Shown here: piece after piece, positions 7,941 to 16,413 of the stretch
How the letters are laid out: each line of letters starts with the position of its first letter
How positions within the stretch are numbered: position 1 is the stretch's first letter
DNA from: Streptomyces shenzhenensis
GTDB taxonomy: Bacteria > Actinomycetota > Actinomycetes > Streptomycetales > Streptomycetaceae
NCBI RefSeq assembly: GCF_021462265.1
Contig: NZ_JAJONF010000012.1
Span: forward strand, 124,001 to 188,000
Direction of reading: 5' to 3'
DNA length: 64,000 nt
Program-made: the position numbers and the translations under genes
Notes under the pieces: model-generated
What the model saw: the letters and a program-made list of their open reading frames with translations, nothing else
What the model was told of the DNA's origin: nothing
The model's database searches: none

Positions 7941-8591
7941 TCACCGGCGCCGGGAGGTCCCCCTTCTCCGGCACCTCGTCACCGCCCACGCCAGTACCGC
8001 GATCACCGCCGCGACCGCCACCACCCGCTTGGCCACCGGCAGGCCCGCCGTGCGCAGCAGGTCCAGCGGCTCCGGCTCCTCCTCGGCGACCGGCGCCACA
8101 TTCTCCGCGTTCTCCTCGGTCCCCTCATTCCCCTCGTTCCCCTCCCTCCGCTCGCCCAGCCGTTGGGCCAGGCAGGCCGCGAACTGGCCCACCAGCCGGT
8201 CGCCCACCTCGGACAGCACCCCGCGCCCGAACTGGGCGGGGCGTCCGGTGACCGTGAGATCGGTGTGCACCGCGACCGCCGTGCCGTCGTCGTGCGCGGT
8301 GAGGGTGCCGGTGACCGTGGCCCGGGCCGTGCCCTGCCCGCGGGTCTCCCGGCCGCTCGCCGCCAGGACGATCCGGTGGGCCTCCTCGTCCTGTTCCTCG
8401 AACACCGCCGTGCCCCGGTAGGTCACGGTGACCGGGCCGACCTTGACCTTCACCGAGCCGGTCACGGTCCTGCCGTCGTAGTCCTCGACGACCGTGCCCG
8501 GCAGACACGGCGCGACCCGCTCGATGTCGAGGAGCGCCGGCCAGGCCTCGTCGACCGGGACGGGAACGGTGAACTCGTGGTGCAGTTCCAT
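7941..8591 (-). CDS. coxG: CoxG-like SRPBCC protein with C-terminal membrane anchor
   Basis: A 216-residue protein. The first ~145 residues form an SRPBCC/START-like lipid- or ligand-binding domain starting MELHHEFTVPVPVDEAW and containing LLDIERVAPCLPG, the signature of CoxG (carbon monoxide dehydrogenase subunit G). A charged low-complexity linker with GNEGNEGTEENAEN follows, then a hydrophobic helix (about 188-206) and a basic tail, so it is probably anchored to the inner face of the membrane. In Oligotropha-type systems CoxG helps recruit the dehydrogenase to the membrane. It is the last gene of the cox operon, 19 nt after the XdhC gene. Confidence 0.88.
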   Translation of the reverse strand: MELHHEFTVPVPVDEAWPALLDIERVAPCLPGTVVEDYDGRTVTGSVKVKVGPVTVTYRGTAVFEEQDEEAHRIVLAASGRETRGQGTARATVTGTLTAHDDGTAVAVHTDLTVTGRPAQFGRGVLSEVGDRLVGQFAACLAQRLGERREGNEGNEGTEENAENVAPVAEEEPEPLDLLRTAGLPVAKRVVAVAAVIAVLAWAVTRCRRRGTSRRR

Positions 8592-8610
8592 GACTCACTC
8601 CTCCTGGCAG

Positions 8611-9717
8611 TCAGCGGACGGCCGGTGCGTGGATGGCGCCGGTGGTGGTGACCAGGGGCGCCCCGCTGCCGCCCCAGCGCAGGGCGACGATCTCGGCGGC
8701 GACGGACACGGCGACCTCCTCGGGGGTACGGGCGCCGAGGTCGAGGCCGAGCGGTGAGCGCAGCCGGGACAGCTCGGCCTCGGTGAGACCGGCCTCGGCC
8801 AGCCGGTCGCGCCGCTCGTCGTGGGTCCTGCGGCTGCCCATCGCCCCGATGTAGGCGGCCGGCCGGCGCAGCGCCTCCTCCAGCAGCGGCACGTCGAACT
8901 TCGGGTCGTGGGTGAGGACGCAGATCACCGTGCGGTCGTCGGTGACCGTCCCGCTGAGATAGCGGTGCGGCCAGTCGACGACGACCTCGACGGCGGCCGG
9001 GAAGCGCTTGGGGGTGGCGAAGACGGGGCGGGCGTCGCAGACGGTGACCCGGTAGCCGAGGAAGTCGCCGATGCGGGCCACCGCCGCCGCGTAGTCGATC
9101 GCGCCGAAGACCAGCATCCGGGGCGGCGGCGCGAACGACTCCAGGAACACGGTGACCGCGTCCTCGCGGCGTTCGCCGTGCGGCCCGTAGTGCCGCAGGA
9201 CGGAGGCGCCCAGGGCGAGTTCGCCGCGCGCGTCGGCGGTGACGGCGACGTCGAGGCCGGCCGTGCCGAGGGTACCGGCCGTCCGCTCCGGCCAGACCGC
9301 GAGCGTGGCGCCCCGCGGCGCGGGTCCGTCCACCACCGTGGCCACGGTCACCGGCTCGCCCGCCTCGACCGACCCGGCGACCGCGCCGAACGCCGGGTCC
9401 GAGCCCGCGGTCACCGGCCGGACCAGCAGGGTGATCTCGCCGCCGCAGGTCAGCCCGACCGCGAACGCGTCCGCGTCGCTGTAGCCGAACGTCTGCAACC
9501 GGGGCTCACCGGTCGCGACGACCTCCCGCGCCAGCTCGAAGACGGCGCCCTCGACACAGCCGCCGGACACGCTGCCCACCACCTCGTCGTCCGGCCCCAC
9601 CGCCATGGCCGCACCGGGGCCGCGCGGCGCGCTGCGGCTGACCGCGACCACCGTGGCGAGGCCGAACGGGGTCCCGGCCGCGTGCCACCCGGCCAGCGTC
9701 GGCAGAATCTCACGCAC
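8611..9717 (-). CDS. XdhC/CoxF-family molybdenum-enzyme maturation protein
   Basis: A 368-residue protein of the XdhC/CoxI/CoxF family, which binds the molybdenum cofactor and delivers its sulfurated form to molybdenum hydroxylases. The N-terminal XdhC domain shows RSAPRGPGAAMAV and GSVSGGCVEGAVFE, where the conserved cysteine lies. GYSDADAFAVGLTCGG follows with a second conserved cysteine. The C-terminal Rossmann-like domain has MLVFGAIDYAAAVARIG and AYIGAMGSRRTHDERRDRL. It starts at a GTG that overlaps the end of coxE by 8 nt, so it is translationally coupled in the leftward cox operon. Confidence 0.92.
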   Translation of the reverse strand: MREILPTLAGWHAAGTPFGLATVVAVSRSAPRGPGAAMAVGPDDEVVGSVSGGCVEGAVFELAREVVATGEPRLQTFGYSDADAFAVGLTCGGEITLLVRPVTAGSDPAFGAVAGSVEAGEPVTVATVVDGPAPRGATLAVWPERTAGTLGTAGLDVAVTADARGELALGASVLRHYGPHGERREDAVTVFLESFAPPPRMLVFGAIDYAAAVARIGDFLGYRVTVCDARPVFATPKRFPAAVEVVVDWPHRYLSGTVTDDRTVICVLTHDPKFDVPLLEEALRRPAAYIGAMGSRRTHDERRDRLAEAGLTEAELSRLRSPLGLDLGARTPEEVAVSVAAEIVALRWGGSGAPLVTTTGAIHAPAVR

Positions 9718-10882
9718 CGTCCGCTCCCTTCCCCGGGCCGGCCCCGGCCCGCGCCCCGCGCACCACCGCGGCCAGCCGCTCCAGTGCCGCCAGGCTGTGC
9801 CCCTCGACGAAGACGTCGACGCTGGGCAGCGCCGCCGCCATCCCGGCCGCCAGCGGCGCGTAACCGGGCCGTGCCTTGCGGGGGTTGGCCCAGACCACCT
9901 GGTGGGCCAGGGCGTGCAGCAGGCGCATCTGCCGACCGAGCAGCTCGGGATCGCCGCGCTCCCAGCCGTCCGAGAGCAGGACGACGACCGCGCCCCGCGC
10001 CATGCCGCGGCGCCCCCACCGGTCGAGGAACTCGCGCAGCAGCTCGCCGAGTCGGGTGCCGCCGCGCCAGTCCGGGACCGCGGCCGCGACCTGAGCCATC
10101 GCCAGGTTCGGGTCCCGGTGGGACAGTTCGCGGGTGACGCGGGTCAGCCGGGTGCCGACGGTGAACACCTCCGCGCGGCCCGCGCGCACCGCCGCGTGCG
10201 CGAACCGCAGCAGCGCGTCGGCGTACGGCCCCATCGAACCGCTCACGTCGACGAGGAGCACCACCCGGCGCGGCCGGGTCACCCGCGCGTGCCGCCGCAG
10301 CAGGGCAGGTTCCCCGCCACGCCGCAGCAACTCCCGTACCGTACGACGCGGATCGACCTCCCCGCGCCGGGCGGGCCGCCGCCGCGCGGAGCGCCGGGTC
10401 TGCCCCGTCAGGGTGAACGCGGCCAGCAGGCGGCGCAGTTGGGTCCGTTCGGCCGCGTCCAGCTCGCTCACGTCGCGGTGCCGCAGGACTTCGGCGGAGC
10501 CGGCGAGGACGGCGGTGGGCGGTCCCGGCGGCTCGCTCTCCCCACCGGTACGGGGTGCCGTGGCCGTCTCCCGGGCGACGAGCCGCAGTCGCGCGGGGGG
10601 AGCGGTGCGCACCGGCTGCCGGGAGGGGGCGCCGGCCGGCCCGAAGTACGCGGCGAACACCCTCTCGTACCGCTCCAGGTCGTCATGGCCGCCGCACAGC
10701 GTCGCACGCCCCGCCCAGTACACGTCCGAGCGCATCCCCGGCCGCAGGGCGGCCACGGCACGCAGGAACGCGTACCCGCGCTCGGCGCTCGCGTCCACTC
10801 CCGCCGCCCGCAACGCCCTTACGAAGCCGAGCAGTACGGCGTCCGCCGGTACCCCGGCCGTGCCGGGCAGCGCAGTGCCCAT
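9710..10882 (-). CDS. coxE: CoxE-like VWA-domain protein
   Basis: A 390-residue protein with an N-terminal helical region and a C-terminal von Willebrand A domain of the CoxE family. The MIDAS metal site is visible as DVSGSMG (about residue 210), followed by VFTVGTRLTRVTREL and VVVLLSDGWERGDPELL. CoxE acts with the AAA ATPase CoxD in inserting the sulfur- and copper-containing cluster or otherwise maturing CO dehydrogenase; this role is known from Oligotropha and is inferred here. Only 6 nt separate it from coxD upstream, and it overlaps the XdhC gene downstream. Confidence 0.9.
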   Translation of the reverse strand: MGTALPGTAGVPADAVLLGFVRALRAAGVDASAERGYAFLRAVAALRPGMRSDVYWAGRATLCGGHDDLERYERVFAAYFGPAGAPSRQPVRTAPPARLRLVARETATAPRTGGESEPPGPPTAVLAGSAEVLRHRDVSELDAAERTQLRRLLAAFTLTGQTRRSARRRPARRGEVDPRRTVRELLRRGGEPALLRRHARVTRPRRVVLLVDVSGSMGPYADALLRFAHAAVRAGRAEVFTVGTRLTRVTRELSHRDPNLAMAQVAAAVPDWRGGTRLGELLREFLDRWGRRGMARGAVVVLLSDGWERGDPELLGRQMRLLHALAHQVVWANPRKARPGYAPLAAGMAAALPSVDVFVEGHSLAALERLAAVVRGARAGAGPGKGADGA

Positions 10883-10888
10883 GCCTGG

Positions 10889-11764
10889 TCACCCGCCCCG
10901 GGCCGCGAGGACCGCCGAGAGATCGAGCCCCCGGGCCCGTTCCGTGTCCTCCCGGTACTTCAGCACCGAACCCAGCGTCGCCACGGCCAGTTCGGCGTCC
11001 ACCTCGTCCGCCCCCAGCGCGTCCAGCGCCTCCGCCCAGTCCAGCGTCTCCGCCACCCCGGGCGGTTTGACCAGGTCCGCGCCGCGCAGCGCCTGCACCA
11101 GCGCCGTGACCTGCTCGGCCAGCCGGGCCGACACCCGCGGCAACCGGCTGCGCACGATGGCCAGTTCGCGGGCGAAGGAGGGATGGTCGAACCAGTGGTA
11201 GAGGCACCGCCGTTTCAGCGCGTCGTGCACCTCCCGGGTCCGGTTCGAGGTCAGGACGACCACCGGCGGGACCTCGGCCCGCAGCGTGCCCAGTTCGGGG
11301 ATCGTCACCGAGTACTCGGACAGCAGCTCGAGGAGGAACGCCTCGAACTCGTCGTCGGCCCGGTCGATCTCGTCGACCAGCAGCACCGACGGATGCCGCT
11401 GGAGGGCCAGCAGCAGCGGCCGGGCGATCAGGAAACGCCGGTCGTACAGCTCGCTTTCCAGCCGGTCCGCGTCCCGCACGCCCGCGGCCTCGGCGGCCCG
11501 CAGGTGCAGCAGCTGGCGCGGGAAGTCCCAGTCGTACAGGGCCTGCGAGGCGTCGATGCCCTCGTGGCACTGGAGCCGGATGAGCTGCGCCCCGAGCGCC
11601 TCGGCGAGGGCGGCGGCGAGCGCGGTCTTGCCCACGCCGGCGTCACCCTCGCAGAACAGCGGCCGGTGCAGTCTGAGGGCCAGGAAGCAGGTGACGGCGA
11701 GCCCCTCGTCGACGAGGTACCCCGTCTCCGCCAGGCGGGCCCCCACCTGCTCCGGGTCGTCCAT
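10889..11764 (-). CDS. coxD: CoxD-like MoxR-family AAA+ ATPase
   Basis: A 291-residue AAA+ ATPase. The Walker A motif is EGDAGVGKT (about residues 39-47), Walker B is VLLVDEIDRAD and sensor 1 is VVVLTSNRTREVHDALKRRC. MoxR proteins pair with VWA proteins to remodel and activate metalloenzymes. Here the VWA partner, CoxE, is encoded next, 6 nt away. In the known system CoxD is a chaperone that unfolds the apo-enzyme for active-site maturation. It is cytoplasmic, probably peripheral to the membrane. The ATG start lies 15 nt after coxM. Confidence 0.92.
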   Translation of the reverse strand: MDDPEQVGARLAETGYLVDEGLAVTCFLALRLHRPLFCEGDAGVGKTALAAALAEALGAQLIRLQCHEGIDASQALYDWDFPRQLLHLRAAEAAGVRDADRLESELYDRRFLIARPLLLALQRHPSVLLVDEIDRADDEFEAFLLELLSEYSVTIPELGTLRAEVPPVVVLTSNRTREVHDALKRRCLYHWFDHPSFARELAIVRSRLPRVSARLAEQVTALVQALRGADLVKPPGVAETLDWAEALDALGADEVDAELAVATLGSVLKYREDTERARGLDLSAVLAARGG

Positions 11765-11779
11765 CGGGGGAATCGGCGC

Positions 11780-12634
11780 TCACCCCATTCCACCGGCGGT
11801 CAGCACCGCCCGCCTGGTCAGCACCCGCGCGAGGTGCTCCCGGTACTCGGGCGAGGCCGACAGGTCCTGGGACGGCCGGGTGCCCTCGGCCGCGGCCTCG
11901 GCGGCACGGGCCACGGCCTGCGGGCCGTCGGCACCGGACAGCGCCTGCTCGGCCGCGGTGGCCCGCAACGGCGTGGAGCCCATGTTGGTCAGCCCGATCC
12001 GCGCCTCGGCGATGTGCCCGTCGTCGCGCCGCACCAGCGCCGCGACCCCGACGATGGCCCAGGACTGGGCGACCGCGTGGAACTTCTCGTAGTGGAAGCC
12101 CCAGCCGTCCGTCTTCGGGATCCGTACCTCCACCAGCAGTTCGTCGGGCGCGAGCGCCGACTGGAGGTAGTCCACGAAGAAGTCCCGGGCCGGGATCGTG
12201 CGCCGGCCGCCCGGCCCGGCGACGACCAGTTCGGCGTCGAGGGCGAGCGCCACGGCGGGCAGGTCCCCGGCCGGGTCGGCGTGCGCGAGGGAGCCGCCGA
12301 GGGTGCCGCGGTGCCGTACGGCGGGGTCGGCGACGGTGGCCGTCGCCGCCGCCAGCAGCCCGGCGTGCCGTCGTACCAGCGGGTCGTGGACGACATCGTG
12401 GTGGGTGGTCAGCGCGCCGATGGCGAGCGTGTCGCCGTCCTCACGGACCCCGCGCAGCTGCGGGATCCGGCCGACGTCCACGAGCAGCTCCGGGAAGGCG
12501 AGCCGCAGCCGCAGCAACGGCAGCAGGCTCTGCCCGCCGGCCAGCACCTTCGCCTCCTCACCCGCGTCGGCGAGGGCGCGCACCGCCTCGTCGACGCCGG
12601 TCGGGCGGGTGTAGTCGAACGCGGGGGGAATCAT
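11780..12634 (-). CDS. coxM: Molybdenum hydroxylase FAD-binding medium subunit
   Basis: The 284-residue FAD subunit of a xanthine-oxidase-family enzyme. FAD-binding motifs are clear: AGGQSLLPLLRLR near residue 32 (AGGxSLxP) and HRGTLGGSLAHADPAGDLP near residue 108 (TxGGxxxxADP). The C-terminal CO-dehydrogenase flavoprotein domain includes EKFHAVAQSWAIVGVAA. It passes electrons from the iron-sulfur subunit to a quinone or other acceptor. It overlaps the large-subunit gene by 4 nt (ATGA), which enforces equal expression of the subunits. Confidence 0.94.
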   Translation of the reverse strand: MIPPAFDYTRPTGVDEAVRALADAGEEAKVLAGGQSLLPLLRLRLAFPELLVDVGRIPQLRGVREDGDTLAIGALTTHHDVVHDPLVRRHAGLLAAATATVADPAVRHRGTLGGSLAHADPAGDLPAVALALDAELVVAGPGGRRTIPARDFFVDYLQSALAPDELLVEVRIPKTDGWGFHYEKFHAVAQSWAIVGVAALVRRDDGHIAEARIGLTNMGSTPLRATAAEQALSGADGPQAVARAAEAAAEGTRPSQDLSASPEYREHLARVLTRRAVLTAGGMG

Positions 12635-15111
12635 CCGGAACCCTCCTCACCGTACTGACCCAGGTCGCCGGACCGGGCGGCCGGCCCGGACTGCCCCGAC
12701 CGCGCCGGCCCGGTGCCGCCGGCCTCGGCGCCGGCACCGGCCCGGCCGGCGTCCCGTACGGCCTGCCACACCCGGTGCGGCGAGCACGGCATCCGTACGT
12801 CGGTGACGCCCAGCGGACGCAGTGCGTCCACCACGGCGTTGACCACCGCGGGCGTCGACGCGATCGTCCCGGCCTCGCCGACCCCCTTGACCCCCATGGC
12901 GTTCGAGGCCGCCGGGGTCTCCGTGCGGTCGGTGACGAAGTCCGGCAGGTCCGCCGCCGACGGCACGAGGTAGTCGGCCATGGTCCCGGAGACGAGGTTG
13001 CCCTCGTCGTCGTAGACGGCCTCCTCGTACAGCGCCTGCGCGATGCCCTGCGCGAGACCGCCGTGCACCTGGCCCTCGACGATCATCGGGTTGACGACAT
13101 GACCGACGTCGTCCACGCACACGTACGACCTGATCTTCGTCTTGCCGGTCTCCGTGTCGATCTCGACCGCGCACAGGTGGGTACCGTGCGGGTAGGAGAA
13201 GTTCTCCGGGTCGACCACCGTCTCGGCGTTGATGGACGGTTCCACACCGTCGGGCAGGTCGTGGCTGGTGAACGCCTCGAAGGCGATCTCCTGGATGGTC
13301 CTGCGCGCCTCGGGCGAGCCCTTCACGGCGAACACGCCGTCCGTGAACTCCAGGTCCTGCTCGCTGGCCTCCAGCAGATGCGCGGCGACCTTGCGCGCCT
13401 TGTCGACCACCTTCACCGCCGCCCGGTGCACGGCCTCGCCGCCCACGGCCAGCGACCGCGAGCCGTAGGTGTCCATGCCCTGCGGCGAGGACCGGGTGTC
13501 GCCGTGCACCACCTCGACGTCGTCGAACGGCACGCCCAGCACGTCGGCCGCGATCTGGCTCCAGCAGGTCTCGTGGCCCTGCCCGTGCGGACTGGTGCCG
13601 GTGACCACCTCGACCTTCCCGGTGGGCAGCATGCGGATGCTCGCCGCCTCCCAGCCGCCGGCCCCGTACCTGAGGTCGCGCAGCACCCGGCTGGGCGCGA
13701 GACCGCACATCTCCGTGAAGGTCGACACGCCGATCCCGAGGCGTACGGTGTCGCCGCGTTCGTTGCGCTCGTGCTGTTCGGCGCGCAGCTCGTCGTAGCC
13801 GAACAGGGCGAGGGCCCTGTCCGTGGCGGCCTCGTAGTTGCCGCTGTCGTAGGTCAGCCCGGCGATCGTGGTGTACGGGAACTCCTCGTGCCGGATCCAG
13901 TTCCGGCGCCGCAGCTCCACGGGGTCCAGGCCGAGTTCGGCGGCCAGGTCGTCCATGATCCGCTCGATGGCGAAGGTCGCCTCCGGGCGCCCGGCGCCGC
14001 GGTAGGCGTCGGTGGGGGTGCGGGTGGTGAAGACGCCGGTGCAGGTGAACTCGTACGCGTCCATCTTGTAGATCGCCGGGTACATGAACGCGCCGAGGAT
14101 CGGGATGCCCGGGGTGACCAGCATCAGGTAGGCGCCCATGTCGGCGATCAGGTCCACCTTCAGGCCGAGCAGCCTGCCCTCGCGGGTGGCGGCGACCTCG
14201 ATGTCCTGGATCATGCCGCGGCCGTGATGGGTGGCCAGGTAGCCCTCGGAGCGGGACTCCGTCCACTTCACGGGGCGGCCCAGCTTGCGGGCGACGGCCA
14301 GCGCGATGGCCTCCTCGCCGTACACCTGGAGCTTGGAGCCGAAGCCGCCGCCCACGTCCGGGGCGATCACCCGGAGCTTGTGCTCGGGGATCCCGGTGAC
14401 GGTAGCCAGCATGATCCGCAGGATGTGCGGGATCTGGGTCGCCGAGTGGACCGTGTACTCGCCGGATGCGGCGATCGGGGTGACCACGACCGCGCGCGGT
14501 TCCATGGCGTTGGGGATCAGCCGCTGCTGGTGGTAACGGCGCCGGAGGGTCACCTCGGCGCGCTGCCGCACCGACTCGAAGTTCTCGCCGGTGGCGAGCG
14601 GCCAGGTGTAGCAGCGGTTGGTGCCCTTGTCGGAGTGGACCAGCGGGGCGTCGTCCGCCAGCGCGGTCTCCAGGTCGAGGACCGGGGGCAGCGGATCGTA
14701 GTCGACCTCGATCGCCTCCAGCGCGTCGGCGGCGGCGTACCGGTCGCGGGCCACCACGACGGCCACCGGGTCGCCGGCGTGCCGGACCTCGTGGACGGCG
14801 ATCGGCGGGTGGTCGGGCAGCACGATGTCCTCGGTCACCGGCCAGGCGCAGGGCAGCGAGCCGAGGCCCTCGGCGAGGTCGCCGCCGGCGAACGCGGCGA
14901 TGACCCCGGGGCGTTCGAGGGCGGGGGAGACGTCCACGCGGGTGATGCGGGCGTGTGCCATCGGGCTGCGCAGGACGGCCAGGTGGAGCAGTCCGGCGAC
15001 CTGGATGTTGTCGGTCCAGTTGGTCTGGCCGGTGATCAGCCGGGCGTCCTCCTTGCGCAGCCGGGCGCGGCCGATCTCGGGTGCTGCGGCATTCACGGCC
15101 TGGTCGGTCAT
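12631..15111 (-). CDS. coxL: Form II CO-dehydrogenase-like molybdopterin large subunit
   Basis: The 826-residue catalytic subunit of a molybdenum hydroxylase. It binds molybdopterin cytosine dinucleotide; GGGFGSKLQVYGEEA and QGHETCWSQIAADVLG are conserved cofactor-contact regions and GVKGVGEAGTIA near the C-terminus carries the conserved glutamate. The active-site loop, about residues 369-375, reads AYRGAGR. This is the form II signature; true CO oxidisers (form I) have AYRCSFR with the copper-binding cysteine. CO oxidation is therefore not assured, and other aldehyde or heterocycle substrates are possible. The reading frame stays open to 16284, but the ATG at 15111 overlaps coxS by 4 nt and begins the real protein (MTDQAVNAAAPEIG). 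Confidence 0.94.
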   Translation of the reverse strand: MTDQAVNAAAPEIGRARLRKEDARLITGQTNWTDNIQVAGLLHLAVLRSPMAHARITRVDVSPALERPGVIAAFAGGDLAEGLGSLPCAWPVTEDIVLPDHPPIAVHEVRHAGDPVAVVVARDRYAAADALEAIEVDYDPLPPVLDLETALADDAPLVHSDKGTNRCYTWPLATGENFESVRQRAEVTLRRRYHQQRLIPNAMEPRAVVVTPIAASGEYTVHSATQIPHILRIMLATVTGIPEHKLRVIAPDVGGGFGSKLQVYGEEAIALAVARKLGRPVKWTESRSEGYLATHHGRGMIQDIEVAATREGRLLGLKVDLIADMGAYLMLVTPGIPILGAFMYPAIYKMDAYEFTCTGVFTTRTPTDAYRGAGRPEATFAIERIMDDLAAELGLDPVELRRRNWIRHEEFPYTTIAGLTYDSGNYEAATDRALALFGYDELRAEQHERNERGDTVRLGIGVSTFTEMCGLAPSRVLRDLRYGAGGWEAASIRMLPTGKVEVVTGTSPHGQGHETCWSQIAADVLGVPFDDVEVVHGDTRSSPQGMDTYGSRSLAVGGEAVHRAAVKVVDKARKVAAHLLEASEQDLEFTDGVFAVKGSPEARRTIQEIAFEAFTSHDLPDGVEPSINAETVVDPENFSYPHGTHLCAVEIDTETGKTKIRSYVCVDDVGHVVNPMIVEGQVHGGLAQGIAQALYEEAVYDDEGNLVSGTMADYLVPSAADLPDFVTDRTETPAASNAMGVKGVGEAGTIASTPAVVNAVVDALRPLGVTDVRMPCSPHRVWQAVRDAGRAGAGAEAGGTGPARSGQSGPAARSGDLGQYGEEGSG

Positions 15112-15590
15112 GCCGTGGCCTCCTCGGGTACCTGTTGCCCGGAGGCGGCGAGCACCGCGCGGACGATGTTCTGGTAGCCGGTGCACCGGCACAGGTTGCC
15201 CTCCAGGGCCTGCCGGACCTCCTGGGCGGACGGCTGCGGGTTCTCGCGCAGCAGATCCCGTGCCGCCATGATCATCCCGGGCGTGCAGTAGCCGCACTGC
15301 AGCCCGTGCCGCTCGTGGAAGGCCCGCTGCAGCGCCGTCCACTCCCCGTTCGCGGACAGCCCCTGGACGGTGGTCACCGTGCAGCCGTCCGCCTGGACGG
15401 CCAGTACCGAGCAACTCTTGGCACTCGCCCCGTCCAGTTCGACCGTGCACGCGCCGCAGTTCGAGGTGTCGCAGCCGATCGGGGTGCCGGTCAGGCCGAG
15501 ACGGTCGCGCAGGTAGTGGGCCAGCAGCAGACGGGGTTCGACCTCGTCGTCGTAGAGCGTGCCGTCCACCGTCACCTTGATGTGGGTCAT
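15108..15590 (-). CDS. coxS: Molybdenum hydroxylase [2Fe-2S] small subunit
   Basis: The 160-residue iron-sulfur subunit. The N-terminal plant-type ferredoxin cluster is bound by Cys40, Cys45, Cys48 and Cys60 (GCDTSNCGACTVELDG then KSC). The C-terminal four-helix domain binds the second [2Fe-2S] with Cys99, Cys102, Cys134 and Cys136 (QCGYCTPGM and CRCTGY). It transfers electrons from the molybdenum centre of CoxL to the FAD of CoxM. It is the first gene of the operon (order S-L-M-D-E-XdhC-G). A Crp-like palindrome lies about 50 bp upstream. Confidence 0.95.
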   Translation of the reverse strand: MTHIKVTVDGTLYDDEVEPRLLLAHYLRDRLGLTGTPIGCDTSNCGACTVELDGASAKSCSVLAVQADGCTVTTVQGLSANGEWTALQRAFHERHGLQCGYCTPGMIMAARDLLRENPQPSAQEVRQALEGNLCRCTGYQNIVRAVLAASGQQVPEEATA

Positions 15591-15640
15591 GTGCCCTCCA
15601 GGCCGTGCGGGGCAGGGAAGAGGGATCTTCGCAAGACTGC

Positions 15641-15654
15641 GTGATGTAGGTCAC
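15641..15654. promoter_or_regulatory. Crp-like palindrome upstream of the cox operon
   Basis: GTGATGTAGGTCAC is a GTGA-N6-TCAC palindrome centred about 57 bp before the coxS start codon. It fits the general CRP/FNR consensus and the GTG-N6-GNCAC motif that I recall for Streptomyces Crp. This is a sequence match only. Confidence 0.5.
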
Positions 15655-15659
15655 TCTAG

Positions 15660-16360
15660 GGCCGTGGGGAGGCCCCGGCGAGTGCTGCGGCGGGCTCACT
15701 GTCCTGGCCGCTGTGCGGCGAGAGCGTGGACTGCCGACCGGACGCCCCGGCGGCGGGGCCGCCTTTCCTGGACGAGGATCCCACCCGGCGACGGCAGGCG
15801 GGCCGGGCGGCCCGCCGGTCACACCGGCGCGGCGGCCCTCGAACCCGCCGCCAGGCCGGCCGGGACCGCGGCCGTGCGTGCGGCCGCCCGGCAACTCCGC
15901 GCCACGCCGGCGGAGGCGCCCGACGCGCTCACCGAGACGGGCTCCCGCGCGGCGGCCGGCCGCGACGACCCGCGGCCGCCGGACGGAGGAGCCGAGGGCA
16001 CACGGCGACCGGTCCGGTACGGTGCCGCACCCGACGGGGTACCGGCCGGGCTGAGTCACCGGCGACGCGGCAGGTCCGAAGAAGGGTTCCGGGCCCGGAA
16101 GGCCGAGCTCGACCGTACCGAGGGCACGGTCAGGCCGCCCCGCGCCGGCGGCGGCCCTCATGCCGGCACGGGAGTCCGGCGTTGACCCGTTCCCCGCGCC
16201 GCGAAGACCAGGCCACGGCGCCCGGGCCCGGCGCACTGCCGACGGGGCTGACCCGAGCGCGGTCCGCTCAGTCGCGAGGAGCACCCGCTGACCCTCACCG
16301 GCCGAGCGGGTGGATGGGGGAGAAGTGCGCGGCTGGGGAACAAGTGCCGGGCAGGTATCG
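15660..16360. other. Gene-free interval between cox operon and GH5 gene
   Basis: About 700 bases in which every open frame gives arginine/proline/glycine-rich translation without recognisable motifs. The most protein-like frame is rightward, about 15800-16185 (ALTETGSRAAAGRDD, RKAELDRTEGTVRPP), but it has no convincing start or ribosome binding site. It may be a decayed coding remnant. No repeats or RNA signatures are evident. Confidence 0.4.
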
Positions 16361-16378
16361 AACTTACTCGCGAGTCAG
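16361..16378. promoter_or_regulatory. TetR-type operator upstream of the GH5 gene
   Basis: AACTTACT-CGCG-AGTCAG is an imperfect palindrome about 35 bp before the GH5 start. It shares AACTTACT-N4-AGT-N-AG with the perfect palindrome in front of the TetR gene 3.3 kb away (19671-19688), which implies the same regulator binds both. Confidence 0.6.
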
Positions 16379-16413
16379 AAGTATTGACTGTGTCCGGAGA
16401 TCACCCGACTGTG

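Noticed and set aside
9605..12658. Very long (1017-residue) rightward frame opposite the cox operon
   Set aside because: Antisense shadow caused by GC-rich codon bias; the leftward genes have clear catalytic motifs.
15112..16284. N-terminal extension of CoxL to 1217 residues
   Set aside because: It would read through coxS antisense-free but out of frame and lacks homology; the ATG overlapping the coxS stop gives the normal protein start.
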